A stretch of 64,000 nt of DNA from Lottia gigantea (GCF_000327385.1 NW_008710115.1:103624-167623); one strand, 5' to 3'; shown: positions 12,861 through 25,879, numbered from the stretch's first letter. Translations and numbers: made by a program. Notes: a model not told the origin generated them from the letters alone.

Positions 12861-13027
12861 TATATGAACACAATTTTATGGATAACAATTACTTTAATAA
12901 ATAACTTGAGACGTTTCGACGATGATACTTTCGTCTTTCATTGCTTGATAAAGACGAAAGTATCATTGTCGAAACGTCGCAATTTATTTATTAAAGTAAT
13001 TGTGATCTGTAAAATTGTGTTCATATA
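12861..13027. mobile_element. Snapback (fold-back) element with Penelope-like terminal motif
   Basis: A 167-bp near-perfect inverted repeat. The left arm begins TATATGAACACAATTTTA and the right arm ends with its complement. Each arm is about 77 bp and the loop is about 14 nt (around 12938-12951). Each arm contains AAAGACGAAAGTATCAT then YGTCGAAACGTC, on opposite strands. The phrase GTCGAAACGTC resembles a motif I recall from the ends of some Penelope-like retroelements; that link is inference. Open frames across it are incidental. Confidence 0.75.
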
Positions 13028-13045
13028 CTCTTTACAATCTCTTTA
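13028..13045. mobile_element. Detached terminus of MITE family B
   Basis: CTCTTTACAATCTCTTTAA repeats the right terminal repeat of family B (CTCTTTACAATCCCTTAA at 12817-12834) directly after the snapback element. It is either the end of a second family B copy or a local duplication made when the snapback arrived. Confidence 0.5.
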
Positions 13046-13730
13046 ATGCTTAGATTTTCATTAAAATGCAAATCTTTAGTCACTATAAGATAGTTCAAGA
13101 CAGACCTCACATAAGATCTACAAAAAAAAGAAACAGGACATTTAAAATTATGTGAATTCAAACTTCTGTTGATATCTGGAATGTTTTAAACAGTCAAATT
13201 TCTCAGAAATATTGAATTCCAAACACTAATTTGAAGGATTGAAGTATAAAATATTGTTGATATTAAATAACAGTTATACTACTAGATGTATCTATGTCAT
13301 TTCACCCCAATCCATATTGATTGCTGCTTAATTTAATTTGGAAAGGAAAAAGTGTTGCCATGGTTATATGATGTTATTAATGACCAATTCTTCATCTAAA
13401 CAAGATGAACAGACGTCACATGTCTTAAGAGAATCCAGATCTCTCATACAAAATTTATTATCATTGGCCAAATATATTCCAACAGTGATTTCTGTATGTC
13501 CAATTATTCCTGAAAATTTGGCACATTAAAGAATTCATCAGGGTTTAGGAGATCTCTATTGAATTTTTAGAGAAGCGATTCCAACTCCTTTTAGATCCAT
13601 TTTGGCTTTAAATAGAAATTTTAACATTATTCATATATTTTATAAAAGAATTATGAAAAAACCAATTGAACTCGATCAGTTTTGTAGATGATTCAGAAAG
13701 AAAGCTGGATTGATAGATCCAGTGGTCAAG
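13046..13730. other. AT-rich stretch, nothing recognised
   Basis: A 63-codon open frame at 13338-13529 has no recognisable domain or splice context; I do not call it a gene. Confidence 0.45.
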
Positions 13731-14035
13731 TGGCATCAGGTGTCCAAAAAGAGGAAGTAGTATGTTTTGCCTTGCTAGTGACATCCATCATATGACAGAT
13801 ATGGAAGACCATGCTAAATATGTTAAATGTTGACTATAGTATCAGTACCTTGTGGATCTCTCAAAAGGAATTAAGCTTGTTTGACAAATGTAAAGGAAAG
13901 TGGCATCAGGTGTTCCAGAAGATTGAGTATGTCTTGCCTTGCTAGTGACGCCGTTCATATGTAACATATATTGAAAACCATGATAGATATGTTGGAGGTT
14001 GACCACCAGTACCTTGATCTGTCAGTACAAATGGT
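13731..14035. repeat. Old tandem duplication, about 170-bp period
   Basis: TGGCATCAGGTGT at 13731 recurs at 13901. In the same order follow TGCCTTGCTAGTGAC, a CATATG region, a GAAGACCATG or GAAAACCATG region, ATATGTT and CAGTACCTTG. The two copies have diverged by substitutions and small indels; the second is shorter. Confidence 0.75.
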
Positions 14036-14577
14036 AGATGAGTTTTACTTTACCTCATTATTATCTTATTAACTTCAATCTCTCTTTCTTAATCAATAGT
14101 AAATCTTCTAGTATCTTATAATTATATACAACAACATCTAGTGTCCACTTTTAATCCATCATTCTCTCTTCCTACTCTCATGTCAATTGTCAATATATAG
14201 CTTCTAATGTGGCTGTTGGCTTGGAAATTATCATTTTATCTTCCTAGAATGCTACAAGTTTATTTCTTTATCTAAACATCTTCTAATACAACTGGTTGCT
14301 GCTAAAAGGCTTATGATAAGAACAGTTAGAAAAGGGGCCTTTGCAAAAAATATTATATAACAGCGACCAAATTATGGTATTCTGAAAATGCTTAGTAATC
14401 AAGGTATCTTAGGCGTCAATTAAAGCTATAAATAAATTGTAGGGAAGTATGTTATTGGAGTATGTCTACTGAAAACGCTTGTGGTATTCTGAACAGTCTC
14501 TATAAAATCCTGAAATCCTTGACAGCTGAGGGTCAAGATTTAACTTGATTTAAACCTCTAGCTATGTACCAGGCATC

Positions 14578-16315
14578 TATAATACATTCTATCAAACCTT
14601 CTTGTCATTTCTAGTACCTATAGTTAACTAGCTTGTTTATCAAGAACTGGATAGCTATAATACATTCTATCAAACCTTTCTGTTTTTACCAGTACCTCTA
14701 GCTAACCAGCTTGTTTATCAAGAACCGGATAGCTATAATACATTCTATCAAACCTTCCTGTCATTACCAGTACCTATAGTTAACCAGCTTGTTTATCAAG
14801 TACTGGGTAGCTATAATACATTCTATCAAACCTTCCTGTCATTACCAGTACCTATAGCTAACCAGCTTATTTATCAAGTATCGGATAACTATAATACATT
14901 CTATCAAACCTTCCTGTCATTACCAGTACCTATAGTTAACCAGTTTTTTTATCAAGTACTGGGTAGCTATAATACATTCTATCAAACCTTCCTGTCATTA
15001 CCAGTACCTCTAGCTAACCAGCTTATTTATCAAGTACTGGGTAGCTATAATACATTCTATCAAACCTTCCTGTCATTACCAGTACCTCTAGTTAACCAGC
15101 TTATTTATCAAGTACTGGGTAGCTATAATACATTCTATCAAACCTTCCTATCATTACCACTACCTATAGTTAACCAGCTTGTTTATCAAGTACTGGGTAG
15201 CTATAACACATTCTATCAAACCTTCCTATCATTACCAGTACCTATAGTTAACCAGCTTGTTTATCAAGTACTCGGTAGCTATAATACATTCTATCAAACC
15301 TTCCTGTCATTACCAGTACCTATAGTTAACCAGCTTGTTTATCAAGTACCGGGTAACTATGATACATTCTATCAAACCTTCCTGTCATTACCAGTACCTA
15401 TAGTTAACCAGCTTGTTTATCAAGTACCAGGTAACTATAATACATTCTATCAAACTTTCCTGTCATTACCAGTACCTATAGTTAACCAGCTTGTTTATCA
15501 AGTAGCAGGTAACTATAATACATTCTATCAAACTTTCCTGTCATTACCAGTACCTATAGTTAACCAGCTTGTTTATCAAGTACCGGGTAACTATAATACA
15601 TTCTATCAAACTTTCCTGTCATTACCAGTACCTATAGTTAACCAGCTTGTTTATCAAGTACCGGGTAACTATAATACATTCTATGAACTTTCCTGTCATT
15701 ACCAGTACCTATAGCTAACCAGCTTATTTATCAAGTATCGGATAACTATAATACATTCTATCAAACCTTCCTGTCATTTCCAGTACCTATAGTTAACTAG
15801 CTTGTTTATCAAGAACTGGATAGCTATAATACATTCTATCAAACCTTCCTGTCATTACCAGTACCTCTAGCTAACCAGCTTGTTTATCAAGTACCAGGTA
15901 ACTATAATACATTCTATCAAACCTTCCCGTCATTTCCAGTACCTATAGTTAACCAGCTTGTTTATCAAGTAGCAGGTAACTATAATACATTCTATCAAAC
16001 CTTCCTGTCATTACCAGTACCTATAGTTAACCAGCTTGTTTATCAAGTACCGGGTAACTATAATTCATTCTATCAAACCTTTCTGATTTTACCAGTACCT
16101 ATAGTTAACCAGCTTGTTTATCAAGTACCGGGTAACTATAATACATTCTATCAAACCTTCCTGTCATTACCAGTACCTCTAGCTAACCAGCTTGTTTATC
16201 AAGTACCAGGTAACTATAATACATTCTATCAAACCTTCCTGTCATTGCCAATACCTCTAGCTAACCAGCTTGTTTATCAAGTACCGGGTAGCTATAACAC
16301 ATTCTATCAAAACCA
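14578..16315. repeat. 78-bp minisatellite, 23 units
   Basis: A strongly homogeneous array. Each unit holds CTATAATACATTCTATCAAA, CCTTCCTGTCATTACCAGTA, and then CCAGCTTGTTTATCAAGTAC. Unit starts step by exactly 78 bp except for two 77-bp steps (near 15690 and near the right end). Variants are shared in patches (for example GTACCGGGTAAC versus GTACTGGGTAGC), which suggests spread by block copying. Because 78 is divisible by three, one forward frame stays open from 14632 to 15711 with no ATG. That is expected for any repeat whose unit lacks a stop in one frame and is not evidence of a gene. Confidence 0.96.
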
Positions 16316-17189
16316 TCTCTACTTCTATCACTCTAACTCATTATATTAATATGGTTGTCACAAGACTATAAAAGAGTATTAACAGGGTACTAAACTATCC
16401 ACATGAATAACTCACAGATTTATAATCTTCTTGCTTGTCTCCTTGTGCTACAAAATAGCTGGCTGTGTAATGAATTCACACAAAATATAAGACGAATGTT
16501 CTAGAATTATTCAATGAGACCTTTTGTAGAAGAAATTAATTAAGTTTTTAAGTCCCTAAACTTGCAAAATTGATGTTTGTCCTTGAAAAGTCCTTGAACT
16601 TTCAAATATTTTAATATGGACTGTAGGTCATGATTAACGTTTTACGATTACCTAAATTGTACTGATCGATAAAGTTTGAACAATACTTTACAATACACTA
16701 TTTTAACTGGGACTGATTTCATCAGCGTGCCTGGCAGTAAAAAATGTAATGAGGAACACGAGAAAAATGAACATGTTTGAGTTGTAGAAATTTGATTTTT
16801 GTTTGCTATTTTTAAAGTCCTAAATCAATATATTAGTTTGAATGGGATGTTAGCCATTTTTGGAAAGATACTTCAACTGCTCACAGAGAGACAATGTAAA
16901 AGTTTGTACTGAGTATTTGATTGTGGTAGAAGGTATTAAAAGTTTGAGTAAGCTAGTTGCCATGGATAATTTGTAATTTTATTGATTAAATGGTATTTTT
17001 TTTATATAAGATACATGTTCTGTACTGTTCCCAATAGACTTTGTTATAAATCATGGAATGTTGTCTATTAGCTCATATTATGACCATTCACTTTGTTGAC
17101 TATACAAATGTCTTGGTTTCTATTTGAGTATGAAATATGCTGATAAGCAATCTTGAAAGGGATATAAAGGAAGGCAGTCACGTTTTGAA
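16316..17189. other. AT-rich stretch, nothing recognised
   Basis: No supported feature. Confidence 0.5.
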
Positions 17190-17385
17190 GCAATCGTTAA
17201 ATTTTGCATTCACAGAATCAATTTATGGGGGTGAAAATCTTTTATAAAAACGATTCTTTAATTTTGTACTCACAGAATAAATTTTGGGGTGAAAATCACC
17301 TTTCATAAAATAACCTTTCAATTTTGCTAACATGGAATAATATTTTGGGTGAAAATCTCTTTAAAAAAACTATTTATTGGGGCTG
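17190..17385. repeat. Decayed tandem repeat, about 62-bp unit, three units
   Basis: Three diverged units carry TTAATTTTGTACTCACAGAAT followed by TTTTGGGGTGAAAATC variants. A lone fourth fragment (CAGTTTTGTACCCACAGAAT) lies at about 17608-17627. This is an old array that has stopped being homogenised. Confidence 0.62.
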
Positions 17386-17774
17386 TGTTTGGCGTATTTT
17401 ATCATTATTGTGTTTAGCCCAACAGGAATATGAGCATTATTAGATATTTGAGTTGTTTTATGAAGTGTAAGTTTTACACCAATATTTTATGTTTCTCATA
17501 TTCTTGTGGTCATGCAAAATAAATGACATTTCACACCATCAAATTGTTCTGATATGTTTGACGGATGTGGGGAGTTGGGTGGAGGACACAAAAACTATTT
17601 ATGTTTCAGTTTTGTACCCACAGAATCAAACTAAATGATGTTTGACATCATATTTGGCTAAGATATGGAGAATAGCATTATTAAATATGATACCTACACA
17701 GGTACATAATATGAGAAAATGAATTATGATAGTCATTAAAAGAAATTGTAAATAGAATATTTTTGTATACATGT

Positions 17775-17843
17775 AAACAATACTTTTATGTGTATTAATT
17801 ACAGAGAGATATCTATGTGTAATTAATACACTAAGTATTGTTT
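17775..17843. repeat. Inverted repeat, about 25-bp arms
   Basis: AAACAATACTT then GTGTATTAATTA on the left (17775-17801) is complemented by TAATTAATACAC then AGTATTGTTT on the right (17820-17843), with an 18-nt loop and one internal bulge. It is longer than expected by chance and may be the remnant of a fold-back MITE. Confidence 0.65.
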
Positions 17844-20800
17844 AAATATTGCGAACAAATCTCTTGATTTTTAAGCAGTTGTTTCTTAAAGTACCTATTT
17901 GTCCATTTACATAAGAAATGATTAATAAGAATATTGAGTTACAATAAAGATATTTGTGAGTAAAATATAGAAAATGTATGTTTATAATGAAGGTAATTAT
18001 ATCTGAATATAGAGACATAAAGTATTTTCTCTGTGTGTAGGATAAAATCTTACTAAAATAGATTATTGTTCAAATACATTAATTGTCTTGTACCACCTTG
18101 TATTAAATATAAATTATGTTCATCATTAAAGAGATTTCAAATACTTTACACTATGCCTTTGTAATTCAAATTTTTAAACAGCACCAGCATAATTTCATTA
18201 CACACCTATTCATTTGAATAAATTTTTATTATTCAATTTTCTTTCATGATTTATAATCAAAAATATTATTATTAGTTTATTATATTATGTGAAATTCAGC
18301 CATTATGTTTCCTAGTGATCTACACGTGCAGAATTATGTTTCCAAACAGTTAGAAATAAGGGTAGATAAATGAGTCTGTCCTTGCAAATTTCCTTTATTG
18401 CAAGTTTGATGACTTTGCTCATCTTTTTAAGGCCAATCTTAAGCATTTCATTTTGAAAAATATACTAACATCATAGATTAATTAAAATAGTAATGACAAA
18501 AAGATTAAAATGAAAGTGTCTGTGTTGTTTTTTACCTATATATACCATGGAAACAGTAATTGATAAAAAAAAAGTTTAGAAATATTTCTGCAGGTCTTAT
18601 AGTTGTTTATAATTACATCTTTTAAGACAAGAGATAGTTGATGGAAGAAAATGATAAATGTGATTAAGCCGTAGGGAAGAACATGGCGGAAAGTCTAAGA
18701 TTAATCTTTGAACAGTGTCTGGAAATTATTGGTTGTTAGTGAAACTTTTACTAGAATAATTACACAACGTTATAACTACCGGTACCATCTTTAGTATAAT
18801 AAATTATATAAGCTTACTGTATATTTAATACTAATTTTGAATTTTTATATAATTAATAATTGTTATCATGTATAACTATATTTTGAACTGTGTACCGTAT
18901 CAAAATGTATATTGCATCCAGCATAATATATACATTTTTCCAGACATTTTTTTGTGTTGTTCATAGCATTGATAGAGCTCGGAATAAATATCTAATGAAA
19001 TTGATGGATGAAAAAAGGACCAGACTCATTGCTGTGAATAATATTTTGTTATATTTTTTGTGTCTAAAATATACCAGATTTGAAAATAAGCAATCCTCAC
19101 ATCTAGTCAAGGATTTTGAGCCAGTCTATGAGCTTTTGTGTGTTTAACAACTGAAAGATAGGACATAATAGCTCATAGATACAATGGTGTCAACTGGAAT
19201 TATTCCTGATATTGTATAAGAATTACCAAGAGTTTCCGACTGGAGAGAAAGTGTGTTAAGTTAAGGAAATATACGGTACAATCAAAGATGAGTCATTCAC
19301 TATATTTCAAATGTTATGTCTGATAAGAATGTTACAAATTAAAGCTAGTCTGTCCAAGATAATTTTAATCAAATCAGCTTGTATGTCTGTATTTAAATGA
19401 TTGATATCTAATACAATTCTGTTTATTTGCAAAAGATGAAAAAGCACAAAGTGTAAACAGTTAAAATATTTTGTAAATTTTGTGGAAATGTATAAAAAAT
19501 ATATGTTATACCAATTCTTTGTGAAAAATGTGGAAAAACCCCATTGGTGTTTGAATAACTATAGACCAGCCAATCTGTTTAAAAACCTTTCCTTGGAAAT
19601 CCCTAATTAGTGCTAATTAGCTGTAGATGCAATCATTGTCTAAGGCACAAAAATTCTAAATTTTCCCTATGGTTATCAGTTATTATAGTAAATGAAAAAT
19701 AATGTATAATACAATTTACATAACAAATTATTAAAATTATTCTATTTGAATGAACTGTGCAGCGAGATTTAATTATTGAATAATTATTTGATTGTTTAAA
19801 TTAAAATATTAATAATTTTTTTGTATTAATGAATAAATCACTCATTAAATTTCATAATTTTTAAAATTTGATGTGTTTATGAGAATTATTAGATTAGGGA
19901 TTGAGGATTTTGATCATAAATTAGTTAATTTATAGAGAAGCTAATTAGAAAAACAAAGTATTGATGGAGAACAGATTGGATTATGTGATAATAAGAATGA
20001 GGTATGGGCTAACAATGATAGAGATGTGAAGAGAACAAAGAAGATTTGTCTAATAATGAAATTGGACCATTGACACTGATGTAATATTTAACATGACTCA
20101 TTTCTATTCCTTTTGTTTAAAAAACTTAAAGGTCTCGGGTTTCTTGTCCGAACTCACAATGAATAATTATTTGATATTAAAATTTTGAGAAAATTTATAT
20201 CTTATGCTTGCTTTAAACCATATGGGCAAGCCTTTGTTTATTTTTTTTTTACCTAAAACACAATTTATCAAAACTCAAAAACAATTGATCAAATTATCAT
20301 CAAATTCAAACATGAACAAGATCTTATCAACATATACATTCTTTTCAAATTTCATCAATTGGATAACACTGATATCCATCATTTTTATAGATCAAATTTT
20401 TTAATCATAAATTTTTGCATTGACTTCAAGCATTATGATTTGAGAAACAATGTTCCTGACAGTGACTTTTAACTAGGTATTATAAAATATATCTGGCTTT
20501 GTATACCAGATATAACAAAATGCATATTCTTCATTGTCTTTTGAAAAGCATTTAAGAAATAAGTATGATATGTTTATAACCAAACAATAGAGGTTGAGCA
20601 GCTGATAGAGCTCAATATCAGCTATCAGTACCCCTTTTCAAACATATTTAATTATATTTAATTAGTTCAATCAATAATGAAGAATGAACATGACATTATA
20701 ATGTTTAGTATAAATAATATAAAATTTCTTATTATAAACAATAAGTGATAATTATATTTGACAGTGATAAAGTGACTGTAGTCTTCTAGTTAGAACTGAG

Positions 20801-21599
20801 GTAACATCTAGTCATCCATCTTCGACATGATATCTCATGTTTATAACTTTCATGTTAGAGGTTTTTTCTAGGTTGTGTTTAAATTCACTAGAATGAAATG
20901 AAATACAGCATGACTAATTCTACTATAACTTGACTATTCTACAAGTTTACTGCAAGATTTGAGTCATGGAGATCTAAGTTCTGTCTTCCCAGGAATTTCT
21001 GATGCCCAGTTCAACTTTTTCTCAACTGTCAAGTTTTGAACCTAGTCTTAAAACATTATGAAATCCAAAAAATAAGCCCATGCATGAATAATGTACATAA
21101 CAGGCATTTGATATAAATTCTTCAAACTTGACATGGCCACACAGAACTCTTTTGAATTGAAAGACAGTTTTAGCAGATAGTTTGAAGATATTCACAAGTT
21201 TTTGCCCACTGTATGAATAATGATCTCTATAATAACTCTTGTTTTATCAAACTAACTTAGAAATACTGAGACAAAGAGTCTAGTTCATTCTTGTAGAAGA
21301 GAATATTCATCTTTATTCCTTTCTTAGAACTGATGATGTTAAATCAAATATCATCTTAGGTGATAATCTTTAAGACTTACTGATGAATTGTTTCTTCCTT
21401 CAAATGAAAACATTATGGCAAGTAAATTGGCCTTATAGCTGTTATAATTGAGAAAATGTTCTAAAATTGGTGGGTAAAGGATTACACATAATAACTATTG
21501 TTGTATAGTGTTTCTACAAGATTATCTCTTTATTTCTACAGAATGAAAACAAGAATTATTTGATGGTTCGGATTGAAACAAACTTAAAATGCCCAGTGA
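17844..21599. other. AT-rich stretch, nothing recognised
   Basis: About 3.7 kb with no supported gene or repeat. Open frames at 18890-19147 and 20204-20404 are AT-rich and match no family I know. Confidence 0.5.
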
Positions 21600-22270
21600 T
21601 GTACTTATTTAGAAGCCAGAAGTAACTAGAAAATTCACTTTGTTCAGGGGATCTCAGGTCTGCCCCGGCCAGAGTGACAAAATCTGAGAGCAACTGAAGA
21701 TTCATTGACAGATGGTATATATTGCTCCATCTAAAGGTGCCGGCACAGAAATGGCTTTATTCTGAGTTTTTTGTCGCCTACTAGAGTCTTGTCATGGGCT
21801 TTGTCGACCTGCAAAAAAGTCGGTCTTTTTCACAATGTCAATAATCAGGTGCAACTTGCAATTGATAGGAAAATGATTCTTATTGGATGATGACGGTTTG
21901 TCTTGTAGTCAGAAACAATTATCAAACTTGTTGATGTTATAGATCCTGTTGCGAAGGAGATAATCTTGTCATGAAAACATGGGGATTTTACTCAAGATTC
22001 GAGTCAGCACACCTTTAGAGAATCTTGGTCAATTGTGGGATGTATTCAACCACAGCATACCACCAACTAAAACAATCCTAGTGAATCTTGTTGTATATGT
22101 TGATTTTTCACTTAAAAGGATCTGACTAGTTTTCAACATGATAGGTTGGAATTGGCAACTATCTAGTTGATGAAAAATTTTTCCATGGATAAAAACATGA
22201 GGATTGCCATGAGTTTGAACAAATATAGACTCACAATAACAAAATATTTTCACTGTTAAAATTGTGCTCA
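21600..22270. other. CpG-richer island of complex sequence
   Basis: Between about 21650 and 21990 CpGs are denser than in the surrounding kilobases (for example CCCCGGCC, GTGCCGGCAC, TTGTCGACCTGC, GATGACGG). I see no splice-framed coding exon. The 80-codon minus-strand open frame at 22029-22271 has no recognisable domain. It may be a conserved non-coding element or the fragment of an old dispersed repeat. Confidence 0.3.
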
Positions 22271-23019
22271 ATTCATCATATAAAGGGAATTATATATAAA
22301 CAGAACCTGAAACATGTTGTTATGCAGAGATTCATGTTGTGTGATTTTCAGACAACTGACCTATTTTCAGCCAGATATAGGCTGATATTAGAATTTGAAA
22401 AGTTTGATTTCATTGATTGCATGTTAAAAATGTAGAGCCTCTTAGATGAAAAATGTCACAATAATTATATCAGTTTGGTTCAATATTCTTTAAAGATAAG
22501 GATAAAATATTCTTTAATTTAAAACCCAAAGGGAGTAAGAATCAATAAGATATATAGGTCTTATAATATAGTCATTGATTTTTAACTGCAAGAAGAATTT
22601 TATTGATGAAATTTTCAGATAAGAAAATTGAACTTGGTGAAGATACTGATGTAAAAAACATATACAGTAATAAAATAGGTCAGATAATATAAGAATAAGG
22701 CCCAGTGGATTAATTGGTATGATAATGAATTCTTGAGGGGCTTGGTACCTTAAATAATTAAAAATATTACTGTACATAGGTTATGAAGTTCATAAAGAAT
22801 GGTCAACTTGTAGATTTTGTTTTTATGTTTCTATCTTTTACATTATTTGTACTACTGAAGATTGAATCCAGATTTTATGGGACAGTTAATTTTAAGAATC
22901 TTGTTTTCAAAAGGTCAACAAGAAGAAGGCTGAACAGATCTTTTTTGAAGATAAAGAAATCCATTTATTTTGATCTTCGCTTAAACATTTCAAGTGGGTA
23001 TTAATATTACTAGCTGACA
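22271..23019. other. AT-rich stretch, nothing recognised
   Basis: Open frames at 22514-22777 (minus) and 22783-23004 (plus) have no recognisable domain; the latter is basic (KRSTRRRLNRS) but AT-driven. No gene is called. Confidence 0.45.
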
Positions 23020-23712
23020 GAGCTCCACTTTCAGATATTAGTATTTGATTTGAGTTTCAGAGTTTCAGATATTGGTATTTGAATTGAGTTGCAGATATTG
23101 ATATTCAGATATTGGTATTTGAATTGAGTTTCAGATATTGGTATTTGAATTGAGTTTCAGATATTGGTATTTGAATTGAGTTTCAGATATTGGTATTTGA
23201 ATTGAGTTTCAGATATCGGTATTTGAATTGAGTTTCAGAGTTTCAGATAATGGTATTTGAATTGAGTTTCATAATTATATTGGTATTTGAATTGAGTTTC
23301 AGATATTGGTATTGGAATTTGGAATTGAGTTTCAGATATTGGTATTTGAATTGAGTTGCAGATATTGATATTCAGATATTGGTATTTGAATTGAGTTTCA
23401 GATATCGGTATTTGAATTGAGTTTCAGAGTTTCAGATAATGGTATTTGAATTGAGTTTCATAATTATATTGGTATTTGAATTGAGTTTCAGATATTGGTA
23501 TTGGAATTTGGAATTGAGTTTCAGATATTGGTATTGGAATTGAGTTTCAGGTATTGGAATTGAGTTTCAGATATTGGTATTGGAATTGAGTTTCAGGTAT
23601 TGGAATTGAGTTTCAGATATTGGTATTGGAAATGAGTTTCAGATATTGGTATTGGAATTGAGTTTCAGATATTGGTATTGGAATAGAGTTTCAGATATTG
23701 GTATTGGAATTG
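23020..23712. repeat. 26-bp minisatellite with nested duplications
   Basis: About 27 units of CAGATATTGGTATTTGAATT plus GAGTTT, in TTTGAATT and TTGGAATT variants, the second dominating the right half. A rare variant, GAGTTGCAGATATTGATATT, occurs at 23085 and 23353. Another, TTCATAATTATATTGG, occurs at 23268 and 23457. This shows a block of at least 180 bp was duplicated, with loss of about three units in one copy. Confidence 0.93.
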
Positions 23713-25802
23713 ACTTCCAATTTACTTTCAATTCTAGTGTATTGTCATCACTTACAGTCTGTAGTGTTTAGTTAAAACATTGTGGTATCCCTTTAAAGTA
23801 TGACAACATGGTAGTATATCAATATATTGTGCCATTTTTCAAATGGTAGGGAAAAAGAAGAGTGAAACCCTAGTATTAGTCTACAAGAAATAACATCTAT
23901 TTCAGCCTACAGACATATATAATTAACTTATAGACAATTGACCACCATTAGTTCAACACGATCTGACTATTCCACAGGGCATTCAATAATATAATCATTT
24001 ATTCTAATCATTTGTCTGAATTTCACTGTCCAAAATCTACACCGACAAATTTCAATTGTTTAAATCAAGATTAGAGGTGGACATCTTGATTTTAACTTGT
24101 TGGTATCTATATTTAATAAAGCACTTGGAAATGAGATGCTTGAATTGAATAGATGCTTATATTGGCAAAAATCTTGTCCAACTATACTATACTATAAATG
24201 TAATTGTAGAAAGTTGGAATATCAAAACTTCATAATAAGTACATGTTATACTTCGCCGACCCAGCATTTTTACACAATTTTGTCGTATTTTGGCCTCCAA
24301 GCATTTTTAAGCAATTCTTTCATACAATTTCCAATAATTTTGTCACATTTAGCCTTCTAACATTTCTAAGGAATTTTCTACATGAACATTATTTGAACAT
24401 TATATTTAATCTTCTGAACATAATTAGATTACATAAGTTGTAAGCTGTAATCAAGGTGTTAGAAACAATTTATAAATAATATTATTATATGTAGGTTAAA
24501 CAGGTGTATATTTTCCACTATTATATTATTCTATTGATCAGTAGATGTAGGTGCGTTTTTTTAATCATTCATCTGTTTCTGATCAACAACAAATTTACTT
24601 TCATCAGTAGACTGGGTGGTCTTGGCTTAATCTTAAAATTGTTATGTAACACCCTTCAAATTAGACATATAATCAATTAGAGTTATCTGTTCTTGTTATA
24701 TGAAACTGTCGACTCAATGTCAATGGTTGGCATCAACATAGGTAAAAAAGAACATAATTGACACTTGGCATTTTATCTCAGTCTGGTTTTTGTCTTGAAC
24801 ATGAAGATTGAACACAGTTTACCCTATGAATTGTTTGTATTATAATGATGTATAACTGAATGGTTATGTAATAAACTATCTGCAATTCCAAATGCAATTC
24901 CAAAACTATTCATTCGATTCCAAAACTATTCATTTGGTTCCTGGACTAAAGGCTGAAACTAATTTACCTCAAAATATTATTTTCACTAAGTAATAATTCT
25001 GACATCAATTAAGTATGTAAAACATTGTCAATTCTTTAACAAAATTATTACTGACTGGAAATTCCTGGAGATTGAAAAACTGGCAAAAGGTGAAAGAGTT
25101 TAAAAATCTACCATGTCAAGATATAGAAGAATAATAAATATTTTTGACATATCTTTAAGTTTTATTGTGTGTTAAGACATGAGAATATGTTTAAAAGCAC
25201 TTAGATTTATAATGTCTTGTGTGTATAAATTTTTACCTTGTTTTGGATAAAATTGAGATAAGCATTATCAATTTCCCATCATTTTGATGTGATGACAACC
25301 AAGTTATGTGACAATTCTTTCTTAAATGAAAATTGTAGAACCTTATCTTTAAAATAATAATTAAATTTTTTAATTACTTTAAGATATGACCGGGTTATTA
25401 TTACATTATCTGATGAACTTAACCTATATTTTGTAATCTCTAAATGTTTAGAAAGTGGTAGACTCCATTGGAATTTTATCAGACTGTCATCTGTAAGGTG
25501 GTTAGGTTCTCAGTGCAAATTTTAAACAAAGCAAAATAAATACTGATATATGAAGTACTAGGGTCTGTGTTTTAGAGTGTTGATCTATTTTAGTTATTAA
25601 TCTTATCAGCTCAAAATGAGGGTATTTGGTGCTGTTGCATGTAAAGTCAAGAGCTTATGTTGGATTAATTGCCATCTATTATTCTTTAGAGTTCACCTGG
25701 TTCTCTAGCATCTCAATGAAACTTCTTCTAAATGTCATGGAGTGCTCTTTTCTTTACTGTTCCTTTAATTCAACTATTCAACCCTTTTTTTATATTTTCC
25801 AG
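23713..25802. other. AT-rich stretch, nothing recognised
   Basis: No supported gene. Overlapping open frames at 24097-24443 come from T-rich sequence (many F, L, I codons). The pyrimidine tract at 25770-25802 belongs to the next entry. Confidence 0.5.
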
Positions 25803-25853
25803 GTTGCTGTTGATGCTATTCCAGTGTAAAAGAAAATCCCTGAACCCTGAATT
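25803..25853 (+). other. Candidate exon 3 (UTR or start-containing)
   Basis: A 51-bp segment with a long pyrimidine tract and TTTTCCAG acceptor and a consensus GTAAGT donor after GAATT. One frame stays open and contains an ATG (reading MLFQCKRKSLNPE), so it could carry a start codon, but the peptide matches nothing I know. It lies just before the CpG-richer pocket at 25.9-26.3 kb. Confidence 0.3.
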
Positions 25854-25879
25854 GTAAGTTAAACCTCTTTATTCTTAGG

